A stretch of 64,000 bases of DNA from Brachionus manjavacas. Lineage: Eukaryota > Rotifera > Eurotatoria > Ploima > Brachionidae. Within the stretch, counting starts at the first letter, position 1. Each line of letters opens with the position of its first letter. The translations under genes and the position numbers were made by a program. Below the pieces are notes generated by a model. It made no database searches. It was not told the origin of the DNA and was given only the letters and a program-made list of their open reading frames with translations. This document shows positions 32,021-45,700 of the stretch, one piece after another. The DNA lies in the NCBI GenBank assembly GCA_019054805.1, contig JAHQIY010000004.1:1426001-1490000 (forward strand), read 5' to 3'.

Positions 32021-33845
32021 TAAAAAACTATTTCTTTTTTGGGCTTTTTTTAATTCAAATCAAAATTTATTGAAAAATCTAAGATAGAAAAAAAATCTTG
32101 CCAAGTGTTGCAAAGTCTATTTTATTGAATTAAACACCAGTTCCATTTCAATTATCAACAATTAATTAAATATAAATTTTGAAATTTTTAAATATAATCT
32201 TTTAAAAGTTAATAAAGAAAAAAGGTATATTTTATATGTAAATATATCGAAAATTGATTGAAACAGTACTAAATTTTTCAAATGACTCAGTTCACAACAG
32301 TATTTCTTTTTTCATTGCGGAGAAGAATTTAGAATTTTTTTGATATATTGATGGCCAAAAAATATTCCCAAGAAAAGACTGAGTGAAGTCTGTTCAAATG
32401 TGGTGTACAAAGCTGTAGCCTGTTTCCAATGGCATATATTCTTTCAGTTTCTTCCGAAATAAAATCTAACTCATTCTGTCTATAAGTTGGCTCATGAACA
32501 TCCTGTGTCAGGAAGAATGTTTTACTTAAGTTTCAGGAAATCAAATACAGTGGGTCAATTAGCAAATTTTTTTTACACTTAGATTTTTTAAATGATAAAA
32601 TTTGCAATTATGAAAAAAAAATAATTTGAAATCTGAATATTTTGATATCTCTGAGAACAAACAAATATGAAGAATTTAAATTAAATTAATGATTATTAAT
32701 TTAGATTAAATTTATGATTTTTTAGACTATAATTTAAAATTAAAAAAATTTAGAAAAGATATACTGTTAATAAAATTAATGTTGAAAAAGCCATTCAAAT
32801 TATTACAATTGAACCATAATTCATATGTAATAAAACTTTGTTTCTCTAGTTACAATGAAATTTAAAATTTATTTTTAAACATAAAACCCTTGGAAATCTA
32901 AATAATTATTTTTTATTAACTTGCCATTCAAAGAATTGAATGTAATTGAAAGAATTTCAAAATCATGTTAAATTTATTATAAATATTATAATTTTTTTTA
33001 AAATATAAATATCTAAAATTATTATTGTTAACTTACCAATGAAAAAATTCAAATTAATAAAAATTTCACCATCCTGGAAAATGTAATCATAACGCTTTTT
33101 AATATTTCTAATTTCAAAATTATTTCAAATAAAAACTTTGGGTATAAATAGAGAGACTTTTTTTTAAAATAGCATCTACGGAGTCATTTTAATTTCAATC
33201 GAAAAACACATTTTGATTGAGAATTAAAATGCCGAATTGGAAGGAGATTCTCGGGATAAATAAGAAATTTTTCTTCTAGTTACTTAAAGCTTACTTCGTA
33301 GTTTCTCGATTTTTCTAAATTGAGAAAAACTCGGCTTTAAGAATCCATTCCAGCAGCGGCTCAGCGATCCGTCTTCCAGCGGCAATGAGTTTGGAATGGT
33401 AGTACCAAAAGCCACCATTTTATCAGACAATGCATAGCATCGATTTATTTGTTTGCTGATCGATTTATAGCCTTGTTTGAATGGTGACTTTGGTTCGTTG
33501 TCAACTAAAACCAAGCTTTCCATTTGGAAAAAAGTTTGACTATGAAAGTAAGCTTACAGAAAATTAGATAAAAAACAAATCTGTTTATAACGAGATGGAA
33601 ATTGCTCAAAGCTGAACTTTGAAAAAAAGTAAACAAACTAATCCATAAAAGAAAATAATTTAATGTTTCTAAAAATCTTTTTAAAAAAAAAATAAATTTT
33701 TATTTTAGATTGGTCAAAATTTTCAAATTAATTTTTGGTAAAAAAATATTATAATTAAAAATTTTAAGCTTTTAATTTAATTAAAATTTTTTGATTATCA
33801 TCTTTTTAATTAAATTTTTTATTTAATAATTAATAAAAGTAAACA
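32021..33845 (-). repeat. Right arm of a 1.8-kb inverted repeat
   Basis: Reverse-complement copy of 26060-27885, with only scattered differences by eye across open frame, hairpin and exon-like blocks. The two arms enclose ~4.1 kb containing protease C, the MITE, the unrecognised two-exon gene and a LINE fragment. A further short piece (about 33876-33935), with GACTTTGATTCGTTGTCAAC, resembles the ORF start region of the same repeat, so a second partial unit lies next to the arm. Confidence 0.75.
33284..33523 (-). pseudogene. Unrecognised repeated ORF (arm B copy)
   Basis: A 79-codon frame starting MESLVLVDNEPKSPFKQGYK. It is the version with the longest open frame: it continues to KPSFSQFRKIEKLRSKL and overlaps a donor-like CGA|GTAAGC. 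It is nearly identical to 26374-26583 apart from a few substitutions (MES/MEN, SDK/FDK) and one indel. The function is unknown. Confidence 0.4.
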
Positions 33846-33917
33846 CTAAACTTATTTTTTTATATTTGTTTTAAAAATTGACTTTGATTCGTTGTCAACT
33901 AAAACTTAGTTTTCTAT

Positions 33918-34990
33918 TTAAATAAAATTTGACTCGATTGTCAGAGCGTTCCACTCGCTGACTTTCCTGTTGGTGAATGTGTTTACTCTTTGAAGGCATT
34001 TGGTTGAGGCCTCGCCGGACAGTCTTCTTACATGACCTCTAATACCTCCGGCCGGTCCGGGTAGGGATAGTGAACTTGCGGGAACCGGGAGGTTCACCCA
34101 GCTAACTTCGTTGATGCCTTTGGTGAGTTTGAACATTTGGATCAGGTCTCCACGTACACGGCGCTCAAGAAGGGGAGTTAGTCTAAGGATGGCAAGACGG
34201 TCTTCGTAGCGCCAGTTTCGAATGCGGGGCACCAGTTTGGTGGCCCTTCTCTACACCTGCTCGAGCATATTTACGTCTTTCTTGCTTAGGGGGGACCGGA
34301 AAACAGGGTCTTACGAAGGCACAATAAAGGGTCCTGCAGGTATCTTTCTTCCAATATCAAAATGATCTTTTCAACTGGCCGAATATTCATGTAGCTCTGT
34401 CCACTTGATTTTTAATTACGAATTGAAAATTTCAAGTTACGTGAAAACGTGACTCCCAGATCCTTTTCAGTGTCGACGAAAGCTAGTGCACTCCTAAACT
34501 CGTCTTCCCCTACAGTAGTTCGGATTTGGCGTAGATGTTCTAACCGGAGCTGCTAAATTCCATCGCCTTGCATTTGCTCACGTTGAAGAGCATACGCTAC
34601 GTGTTCGACCACTCAACTAGGTCATGTTGCAGAGTGGATAGGTCACTGGTGCTGCATATTGTGGCAATCAGTTGACTGTCATCGGCAAATAATTTTATTA
34701 GGTGGCTGACCGCCGTTGGCATGCCGTTGATGAAGATGACGAACAAAAGCGGCCCTAGGACGCTACCTTGAGGGGACCCCACTAGACACATCAATCCAGT
34801 CAGCAATGTGCCGATCCATCACTACCTGCTGCTGCCTTCTTGACAGGAAGTCGCTGACCCAATCGACATTGCCTGGACAGGAACCGCAGGCAACCAGTTT
34901 CGTTCTTAATGACGCATGGCAAACTCTGTCGAAGGCCTGTTGGACTTCTCATGCTAACTTCTAGTTCGGTTTGATTCGGTTTTGTTCAAA
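33918..34990 (-). mobile_element. GC-rich CR1-like LINE fragment (reverse transcriptase)
   Basis: The minus strand encodes SPQGSVLGPLLFVIFINGMP and LFADDSQLIAT (catalytic FADD), then, after decayed sequence, RNWRYEDRLAILRLTPLLER, RRVRGDLIQMFKLTKG and NTFTNRKVSEWNALT, the standard RT-to-C-terminus order. Several stops and frame changes separate the blocks. The whole element is far more GC-rich than the rest of the window, an abrupt change at about 33930 and 34980. Its 3' end abuts a partial copy of the inverted-repeat family. Confidence 0.85.
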
Positions 34991-35261
34991 AAAAAAAAAA
35001 ACACTATGAATAATAATTATCAGAATTAAAAAATTTACATTTCAAAATATAGATCCCTTATTATATAAATACCATAGCGTATTTTTTTGTCTTCGTCTTT
35101 TTGATTTATTTTTTTGTTCTTGACCAACTCAGGTTAAAATAAAAATAAAAATTCAATTTATTACATATCTATATATCTTTTTTTTTATTTCGTTTATTAT
35201 AATCCTTTTTACTTTATTTTAATTTATTTTATTTAATCTTACATTATTTACTTTTTTTTTA

Positions 35262-35315
35262 AACTCTGAAGAAGCATTAGCTCGGTACAGATAAACAAAT
35301 AAATAACAAGAGCTT
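35262..35315 (+). mobile_element. Solo LINE 3' stem-loop tail
   Basis: CTGAAGAAGCATTAGCTCGG followed by TACAGATAAACAAATAAATAA. It has the same stem-loop plus AAATA-repeat tail as at 8205, 40445 and 52973. No LINE body is recognisable upstream. A related form (CTGAAGAAGC..GCTCGACTAGC) follows at 35518-35575. Confidence 0.5.
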
Positions 35316-35579
35316 TTTATTTTCCAACGCCTTATGTAGTTCTTATCTCACTTTTAACGAAATTTTTCCACCAATTCATTTAACTTAATTTTTTAACATT
35401 TTTCTTATAGAAAACTTTCTATACTATTGATCCTAAAATTTTGACCATGTTTAAAAAACAGTATCATATGTTTATATTAGCTTATTGATTATATTGTTTT
35501 TTTCTTTTTAATTTATTGCTGAAGAAGCTATGCTCGACTAGCTTTAAAATGAATAATTAAAAAATAAATAAATTAAAGT

Positions 35580-36734
35580 GAAAAATTAAAAAAAATTTTA
35601 AAAACCAAGATTTACTGAATAATTTTGTAAAACTAGAATCAAGACAATTTTAAAATTTTTTCTCTTTTTTCTCTAATGTTTTTCAGGTATTTTTTTCTAC
35701 AATTCTTAATTTGCTGATAAGATTTTATTTTGTTTTTTTTCTTCAAGTTTTGGTTCTTGGGTTTGCTTCCTTGTATTAATTCATTTTTAGAGACGAATAA
35801 ATTTTAATTCACAACAATTAATTGCACTCAAGTTAAAAAAAATCTTCTTAAATATAAAGAAGATATTAAAAGCGATCTCACGAAGTAATCACGCTTTTGA
35901 AATAGTAAACAGTCTCTTTTTTGTTTAAGATAACTTTTAAAAATATTTTAATAAATATGAAATAAAAATTTTTTTTTTCATTATCCAAAAAACTAAAATA
36001 AATAATTAATTCATTTTTTCCAAAAATTATATTTATCAAAGAAAATATCTCCTTAGATTTAATATCTCTAGCTGTTTCATGGCATCTAAGTCTTTTACTC
36101 AATTGATCGGCCTATTTTAAATCACTCAATTCATTTTTAGAAATAGCTTTTTCAATAAGTTCTTCGTTTTGTCCCAGAAGTCACGTAATTCACTAAGATC
36201 CTATAATGACATAATTCAATAGACCTCAAAACATCTTAGTTAAATTTAACTTTGATTTATTTTTTTTAAATTAAATTAGATTCAAATGTTTATTACTAAA
36301 TTTTATTTTAGTATAAGAAAGTTAAAATTTTTAATAAATTTAAATCAAATTTAAGAGTTCATTTTTGTTTCAATAAATAAAAGAGTATGCATCAATCTCG
36401 AAAGAGATAAAGACGCAAGCCTTGGACTTAAACTAAGTTTATCTTAACTTTATTTCCCAAAATTGAAAATTTTTATTTTTATCCACACAATAGCTTAGTC
36501 ATGTGACTTATTCTAAAGTTATTCTTTTAAGGAGATATTTTTTTATTAGTAGTAAATAAATTTTAAATGAGCCTAAATGGTAGACAAATATCTAAATAAC
36601 ATAATAAAAAAATTGGTAAATTTTTTACGTTTTTGTAAATAAATTGCAGTGTCATTATCATAAAAAATAAGTTACTCTTTGGCTTTATCATTAATTTAAA
36701 AAGACTTAGATAATGAGACTTACACATGTTTTAG
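35580..36734. other. 5' flank of the SLC26 gene
   Basis: A/T-rich, with no gene recognised (the frame at 36102-35878 on the minus strand is low-complexity). The SLC26 promoter is expected in the right part. No motif is clear enough to call. Confidence 0.3.
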
Positions 36735-39700
36735 ATGAATTTAGAAATAGATGCTGAATCGGATGAACCTAGGGTGCAGATAAACAGACCAGTTTGTGAT
36801 TATGCCAAATTTAAGGAGAAAAATCAAACAAACACTTTTAAAGGCTTTAGTGTAGTGGACACGGCTAGAGAAAGGATAATCAAAAGTTGTTCTCCGGGAA
36901 GAAAATGCTTTTTAGACACTGTTTTGAGTAGATTGCCCTTTTTGGTCTGGTTAAGTGAATACAATTTCAAAGAAACATTTTTGGCCGATTTGTTTGCTGG
37001 ACTTACTGTGGGAATTATGCAAATACCGCAAGGAATGGGCTACGCTTTACTTGCTACTGTGCCTCCAATTTACGGTCTCTACACCTCTTTTTTTCCTGCT
37101 TTAATCTACTTTTTTTTGGGAACTTCAAGACAATTGTCAATCGGAATTTTTGCTATTACATCGCTTTTGACCGGTTCTTTGATTATAGGAATTGAAGATA
37201 AATACGTTCCACCTGAAGGATTTAATAGAACTTTGAATGAGATATCAATGGAAATAGATGCATCCCATTTTTTAAGTGATGACAGTGAACAGGCTCGTGT
37301 TCTTATCGCCACAGCGTCAGCCTTTTGGATCGGAATTATCCAAATTGGGATGTTTTGTTTTAATCTTGAATTTATAACATCCTTTTTGAGTGAGCCGATG
37401 ATTAATGGTTTTTTAACAGGTACTAAAATTATTTTAGAGAGATTAAACTATATTTTTTATTATTAAGGAAGCGCTATACATGTTTTAACTTCACAAATGA
37501 AGTCGGTTCTAGGAATTTCAGTCCAAAGTTATTCAGGAGCTTTTCAAATACCATTGGTAAGATTTGTTCTTTTTCCTGTCTAAAATAACTAATTGTAAAT
37601 TCAAAGACATGGTATGAAATTATACTGAAAATTTCTGAATCAAATTTAGCTTCGATTATTACCTCAGTTATTTGCATAGGTGTTTTATTAGCGGTCAAAA
37701 TTTTTATTAATGAAAAATATGCTCACAAACTCAAAGGTAAATGCATTAAATTTTGATCAATAGAACCTCGTTTTTTTTCACACAACTTTAGCCGAATATA
37801 TCTTTCATTAAAAAAAAAATTAGCTTAAATTTTAAATACAAAAAAATGAAATTTTAAAATAATTGAGTCGGACTTTGAATAATTTTTGATATATTTTCAT
37901 CAGCCCTGTGTATGAAAAATAATATATTTTTGAACTTTATTGGAAAAAAAATTTATATCAACAAAAACACTTAAAATAATGAAAAAAAAACATTCAGGGT
38001 AGTATGATTTGACTAAACTGACATAAAATGGGGCAATTTGGTTAGATCTTTAAATTTCTTTAGTTCTTATCCCATTAATTTATCGAATTAAATAGATCAG
38101 TAAAACTTTGGGACAAAAGGGGTTAACGGGTGACACTATAAAATCGAGACGAACTTTAAAAGGCCATACATCCTTTAGTATTTATCAAAATAAAACGAAA
38201 TTTTGAGAGAATGTAACATTTTTATTCTAGTTTTTATTTATGCTTTTATATTTTTTCAATAAGTCCTTTTCTTCGAATATAATTGAGTCGTTTGGATGTA
38301 GAGGCCAAAAGGTCCTGTACCAGATTTTGGTCCAAATTTCTTGTACAAAGTCGTATTTTATTCCTTAGTTCATCTAAGTTTTTTGCTGTCCAGCCATTCT
38401 CATACACTTTCCCCTTTAAAATGGACCAAAAATCTTCAATTGGTCATACATCTGGCACATTAACAGGGTTTTCGCATTTTTGCACAAATTTGATATTTTG
38501 GTAAGTCAAGTAGTTGACCACTGTATTGGAATGATGAGAGCTCGCCAAGTCGGGCCAGAAATTATAGTTGCCGTCTGAATAATGCTTTTTAATAAACGGA
38601 ATTACTCCACGCTTTTTAAAGTCTAAATTGACAGTTTGGTTGACTGCAAGTCCACTTTATCGTATGATTAGCGCCGAAATATCCCTCTCAAAAATGACCA
38701 ACCAAACAAGTAAAATCTGCTCAAATTTCTTAACTGGGGTATATTTTGTACTTGCTGGTGTTGGAGCAATGCTACTCAATAAAATATATCATTTTCATTG
38801 ATTTACCATGACTAAGAGGGAAATAGGATTCATTGTCTAAAATCCAGGAAATATTTAGATTTTTTAAATACAAATTTCTACATTTAACTCTAGCTCCTTT
38901 TTTTTGCGTTTCGGTTCTGTAAGAGATTTTCATCTTTTTTCAACGTGTTATTTGAAGCTTCTTCAACAATTTCGAGACCATTTGCTGGCTTATATCAAAC
39001 TTTTTGGCTGCTTGACGCTGAGTGATTTTGTTTTTGTGATCAAAAGCCTTTTTTAGCTTAAAGTCATTTTTTTCGGTGTTTGACCAGATCCTTGTTTCCT
39101 TTCTGGAGAAAAATATTCACTACGTTTAAAAATTCGGTAAACAGTACTCCTAGATTATTACCTAATTTTCAAAAAAAGATAAAGTATTTTTATATTTGGT
39201 TATTGGGTTTACTTGATTTACATACTTTCAAAACTTTTTATCATACTCTTTTTCATCCCAGCATACTTTACTCTTAATCACACTTTTTGCTGAAAAAAAT
39301 TCCTGTCTATACTGAATTTTTCAAATAAATATTAAAGTTTACAAAAGAATATATTTAATCTTAGTCAATTAAGGTAAATGTTTAAAAAAAAAATAAATTG
39401 AATTTTAGATCAATTCACTCTCTCATTTTTTCAGACCACCAAGGTTAGGTTCACAAAATTATTAGACTCTTGTTATTATCTTGTTGTCAACAAATTACTA
39501 CCACATATTATAAATTTTAAGATATTTAAATAGCGAGTTTTAAGATGAATTTTAATCTCGTCCTTTTCTTTAAAAAGGAAGGAAAACTTATTATCCTGTT
39601 CAAAAAATTCTTATTTCGAATGATTTTTGGTGGATTGTTTGCACTAGCTACCGGGAGATGATTCGAACTAGGGAAGACTTTTTGAATAAATAGCATTAGT

Positions 39701-42700
39701 ATATTAATCAGATTTTAGTGTATTATTAAGGTGTTTGGTATGCTATTAATGCAAGTATGGTGGGATGAATAATGAGCATGCTGAAAAGTTTTGCTAGTAT
39801 GTTAAAAAGTTTTATCGGTATGCTAAAACAACAATCAGTTTATTTATTTATTTAAAAATTCTGAGGAAATCCTCAGGCTACTCAGAATGAATCTAAGTCC
39901 TTCTTTTTAGCCTAGTGATTAAATAAAAATAAGAAAAAACTAAAGATTGCATAAGAGCAAAAAGAATAATAATTAAACTAGTTATCAAGATAAAATTAAT
40001 GAACTTGAGAGGAAAAGTAAAAAGTTGTTTAGTAGAAAGTTTTTGCAGAAATGTATCTAATAGTTGTTTAAATCCAGTTGATAAAGTGCAAGGCAGCATG
40101 AATACTTATACTAATTTTCAATATATCCGTGTTCGATATTACCGCACTTTACTGTATTTGTTCGCCTAATCCTAAAATTATTCACCTATTTTTAATTATT
40201 GTAATATTAAAAAATAAGATAGAAAAAAGAAAATCATTGCATAAAAATTTAAAGTTGGGCGGAGAAAGTAAAATCTGCGTAGTTGTAGCAAAGATGAATC
40301 TATGCTCTTCAAGGTCAAATACTTGAAGGATGAAAAACTAATTTTAATTATCTTTAATTTTAATTTTTTATGTCAAAGCGAATTTTTATTTATTTATTTT
40401 TTTTATTCATTTTTATTTTTTATTTTTTCTTATTTATTTTTATTCTGTAGGAGCATTAGCTTGGAAGAGATAAACAAAAAAATAAATAAATTATTTAAAA
40501 GTTTAAAAAAGAATTTTCAATATTTTTTTCAAATTTCCGAAAAAAAAATTAAATTCAGTCTATTTCACTAAAGAGTTTAATTTCAAATATGAAAATTCTT
40601 GCAATATTTACTTAAAATTATTGTTTATTTGAAACTGAAAAAAAAATTTGAAACATCGCACTTTTTCAATGATATTAAAAAGATTTTAAAAAAAAAGAGT
40701 GAAAAATAATCAAGCCTAAAAGTTGTAGATCATCATAAATTAAAAAAAAATTTAATCTATTTGAAAAATTAAAGTTTCAAGGCATACTGTCTTAGACCAA
40801 TTTTTTCTCAACTTCAAATATACAAATCGAAATTTTTAAGTCAAGTTTAATCGCTTGACTTAGACTTTATGACATTTGAACAACTCTGGCTATAATCAGA
40901 ATAAGAAAATTTTTTTGAAAAACTGCATCTTAATAGGAGTTGAAAGAAAGAAATTTTGTTTTTATTTATTACTAATAAATATAATAAAAGGGGACCGTGA
41001 AGTTAAAATTTTTAGCTTACCAAATCTTAATTTTATTAAAAAGAACCTTAAATTATTTTTTAATTCTGGTAAATGCTCCAGTTCAATTACTCTCAAATTC
41101 AGTCGAAATTGAGAATTTTTAAACAAACCTTTTTTCATTAATTAAAATTGAGTAAGTTAAGCTTTTAAAAATCTGACTATAAAAAAACATGAAACAAAAT
41201 ACCTTTCACTAATTTCAACAAGAAAAAATTTAATTAAACACAGGAAATATTAATGATCAAATGTTATATGAGTATTTAGAGATTCATTTATTTTTTTGTC
41301 TCTATTATCTATTAGAATTTTATTTTGCAATTTGTAAATTTTTTTTTTAAGCGAAATAATTCTGTCATCGCTACTTAAATTATTTGAATTAAGTGGTTAT
41401 GAAAGCTTCATTTTTCAATTTTAAATTAACATTCTAATTAATTTTATTAAAAATAATCATTAATAATTTTCGTTTTATTTTTACTTTAAACTGGACTCTA
41501 AAATGAAACATTGTTTGTTCCACCTTTTAAAACTAACAGAAAAATCTTTAGAACAAAATCCATATTTGGAATAAGAATTTGAATTTTTTATTGGAACTTC
41601 AAATATGAAAATTCACAATTCCCCTTCAATCTCTGTGCTGCAGGCTAAGAGACATCTACACAAAGAAAAAAAATTCTTAATCTATGATCATTTTATTTCT
41701 TAGAAATTCCATAAAAGCCATTATTTTTTTCAAATTAGTAGTATGAGTAGTTTTGACTGTAGCTGGTTAGCTAGCGAGTGTGCTGATAAGGCACACTAAG
41801 ACAGCTGATGTGATTGATTTCTGCTCTTCCAGCAATCAATGCCGGCCTTAAAGCTGTTAACATTGGGGGCTTCAACTAATTGATTTGGCAGTGAGTTCCA
41901 TATGTTAGCGGTTCTGTTGAAAAAAAGTTATCTCTATGTTGGAGCCTCGAAATTTCTTTGTGATATTTGAAGCAGTGACCTCTTCCTTGGATTTTGGTGA
42001 CATTAAAATTGTTGCTTTTTTCAAACCATTTCTATTCCATGCATGAACTTGTATAATTGAAATAGATCACCTTTTTTTCTTCTTTCCACCAGATTTGGAA
42101 TGTTCAAAGCCTTCAATCTGCTTTCATACGGTTTGTTTCTAATTGAAGAAACAAATTTCGTAGCTCTGCGTTGAATCCTCTCAAGATACCCACAATCCGA
42201 CTTGATAAATGGAGACCATACAGGCACAGCAAATTCCAAAAGAGGACGAAAAAAAGTTAAATACAATGATCTAAATAACTTACAATCAAAACGAGCGAAT
42301 GATTTCCTGATGCGACCCAACATTTGATTTGCTTTGTTTGTAGCCTCTATCACTTGATTTTTCCATTTGAGATTTGTATTAAAGATAACTCCAAGATCTC
42401 TTTCGGTTTCAGACGTTGATAACTGTTTACCATTAATAAAATAAGTGAATTCTTTGTTTTTATGACCGTAATGCATAACTACAAATTTTGATGTGTTGAA
42501 GAGAAGAAGCCAATCTTGAGTCCACTTGAAAATTAAATCTAAATCTGATTGAAGTCTCACGGCGCTTATTTCTGATACCGTTTGCGAGATATAATTAAAT
42601 TAATTTAAAATTTTATTTTAGCACCAATTCCCACCGAACTCTTAATTGTAAAAAGTTATAAATTAAAAATTAAAAAAATTAATTAAACGTTTTCTAAAGG

Positions 42701-45700
42701 TTATTTTTGGAACTTTGATTTCATATTTGGGAAATCTAAATGAAAATTTTGGTTTAAAAGTAATTGGTTCAATAAAAGCTGGGTAAAATAAAAAAATCAC
42801 TCAAATAATTCAATTTAATCTCTCAATTTTAGACTTCCCACACCGAGTGTACCTCGTTTAGATTTATTTAAAGACATAATAGTTGAATGCTTCTTGATAG
42901 CAATTATTTCTTTTGTCAGCAATTTTTCTTTGTGTGATCTTTTTTCTAAAATGCATCGGTATAAAATAGACACCAATCAAGAATTATTGGCTTATGGAAC
43001 AAGCAATCTTTTTGGTTCTTTTTTTTCATGTTTTGTAAGTTCTGGTGCTCTAGCTCGATCTTTGGTTCTAAATAAAATCGGTGGAAAAACTCAGTTAGCT
43101 TCCTTGTTCTCTTGTGCCATCATTGGTATGGTGTTAATTTTTATTGCTCCCTTACTAAGAGACCTGCCTCGGGCTTGTCTTGCTTCAATTGTTCTAGTCG
43201 CCTTGCAAGGTTTGTTAAGAAAGATTGGAGACTTGAAATTGTACTGGAAAGTCAGCAAAAATGAGTTTGTATGAATAGATAAAATTTTTGTTTTTTAATT
43301 TTCTAATTTTTTTATTTAGTATCAATTTTTAATCACATTCATAGCTACAGTTGTCTTAAATGTTGATTATGGTCTTGCAATTGGTATTGTCTATTACATA
43401 ATAATGCATATTATTAGATCAATAGAACCTTATTCGACAAGGCTGGGAAATATACCAGGAACAGAGCTGTACAAAGATACAAAAATATACAAACAGGTTA
43501 GTTTAATTTTTTTGCAATTTTTTTCTCAAAAAGTTCATTAATGGGAGGTTCAAATTTAGCTGGAATATGAAATCATATAATTTGCTTGCAGTTTATGAAA
43601 TCATAAAAAATGTCTGCATATCTTTTTTTAAATTTGTATAAAAAAAAGTTAAAAAAGGATAGAAAAATTTATTAAACAATTAAATATTTATTTTCAGTTA
43701 AGTAAAAAATTCAGTTTGTTTTATTCATAAAAATGGTTTAGATTTTTTTAAATACAAAATTCGATTTATTAAAACTAGTATTTTGTCGAGTCAGTTAGTA
43801 TATTCAAAGCACCATTCAATCAAATGAACACTGAAAGCTAGATCATATTCAGTGCAATTTATTAGAGTCAAATCTTCTACTTTTGACAACTGTTCAATGA
43901 AAGAAGCATTTCTCTATCAAATATTTTATAGTCTTTTCTTAAGTAACATACATTATTGGTAATTGAAAATTTGTTTAAGAATTGACTCCAATTTTAGTAT
44001 TTTGTTTAAAAAAATTGTTTTAGTAAATTTACTGAGTGCAAATTCCTTCAAACTCTTTCCATTAATGGAGTTATAATTTAAATGATATCTAGATTGATTG
44101 ACAGAACTGTTCATATCGAGATATTTGTGCATTTTTGGTTGTTTTAATTTATTAAAGATAATATAGATAATAGCGAAATGCGGAATTTTTTTGGCGGAAT
44201 TCCGCAACTTTTTTTTCATAGTAAAAAAAAATTTCCGCAAAATCAGATACCTAAAAAGCGGAATTTCCGCTTTTAAGTCATTTTTAGTTTTTTTGCCGAA
44301 AATTATTGCGGAAATTTCAAAAATTATGGAAAAAAATTTATTAAAAAAACCATAAGTTTAAAAACATGTTCAAATTTACTAATTGATCAAACAATCAAAT
44401 CCATACTTTTTGCAAGACCAATTTTTACTTTTATCACTTTGATGATATCTACTCACCTTGGCACATTTTAAATGGTACCAATACTGACATGAGTCATATT
44501 CAATGCACTTTTCTAAACAAAGGTTTTTGCAAATTGGACAAGTAGACTTTTTAGCTTTCGTGCATAAATAGTTTGAACCTTTTAAAAAAGGCTCGAATTC
44601 AATTTAACATCCTCATTACTACTAATATGGTTATCTATTCGAATTTTATCCGGTTCAATTGAATTTGCCACTAGGCCAAGTTTTTTGCGACCCGTTGAAC
44701 CGGAATTTTTAACTTTAGTTAAGCTGGCTAAATTTGGAATTTTAAAGTTTTAATCAATAGTTTTTATGAATAATAGTTTTCCATAATTTTTAAAATTTCC
44801 GCAATTATTTTCCGCAAAAAAACTAGAAATGACTAAAAAGCGGAAATTCCGCGTTTTAGGCACAACCATTTCTTTTAACCCAAACAAAACATATTTAATT
44901 TTATTCAAAAATGCCAATAATACATGCAAAAATCTCGATGTTGTATTAGAAAGCTACAGTTTCAGGTCTCCGTAGTTTTGGTTTGCATCCAATACTATTT
45001 AAAGGGCATAGAATCTTTTCCTAATTCATCATCAAAAAAATCGGGTCTCCCCGGTAGTCTTATCAACTGATAACATAAGATGTTATCAAATATTGAGCAA
45101 CCGATTTTGTTATCAAGGTGATAACAACTTTTGTTATCAATAGATTTTGTTATCAGTAATTTAATATTATTTAATATTAAAAAAATAGTGTTTTCAATTA
45201 ACTTATTATGTTATCAAATTTCAGTTAATTGTTCGATCTTATCTTCAACTTTTTTTGGTTCCTCAATTTCTTCGAAAGACTCAGCGTCCTCATCCGAAAT
45301 TTCCTCATTTTCATCGCGTAAAGCATTAGAATGAGTAGACCGCTCAACCACATTTTGCTCACTTAATTCATCTTCTTCTGGTCTTTGCACTCCTGATTCT
45401 AATTCTCCCATTTCTAACTATTGCTCTACTAGGTCATCTAGGTCATCCAGACGGTCTGAACCAGTTTCTGACCCAGACTGAGAATCTATATCGAAAATTT
45501 CTTCTTCTTGTTCAGACTTATCAAATTCCATAAGCCTAAATTTTTAATAATAATTAATAATAATTAAATAAACAAAAATACAAAAAATTTTACTTTTGAC
45601 CAGGTTTATAGTTTTTACCTAACTCTTTTAGCATTAAATCGAAAACATTTTTCGATCAGTGGTGCAGTTATTGTTGTAGCGCCATACATATTCATCTATG

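Larger units (their letters stand above)
37737..42621 (+). other. SLC26 intron 3, 4.9 kb, repeat-filled
   Basis: Donor AAAG|GTAAATG and acceptor TTTTATTTTAG|CACC join HKLK to APIPTELLI in frame. Contents: mariner-type transposase (38280-39240, minus), a LINE tail (about 39840-39870, minus), a LINE-tail/repeat segment (40240-40490, plus) and a CR1-like LINE (41740-42590, minus). Confidence 0.9.

Noticed and set aside
38283-38504. 73-codon plus-strand ORF
   Set aside because: Antisense of the mariner-type PIEDFWSILK region; the real coding strand is minus.
39640-39690. tRNA-like B-box (AGTTCGAATCA on the minus strand)
   Set aside because: No A-box or cloverleaf could be placed upstream; probably chance or a very decayed SINE.
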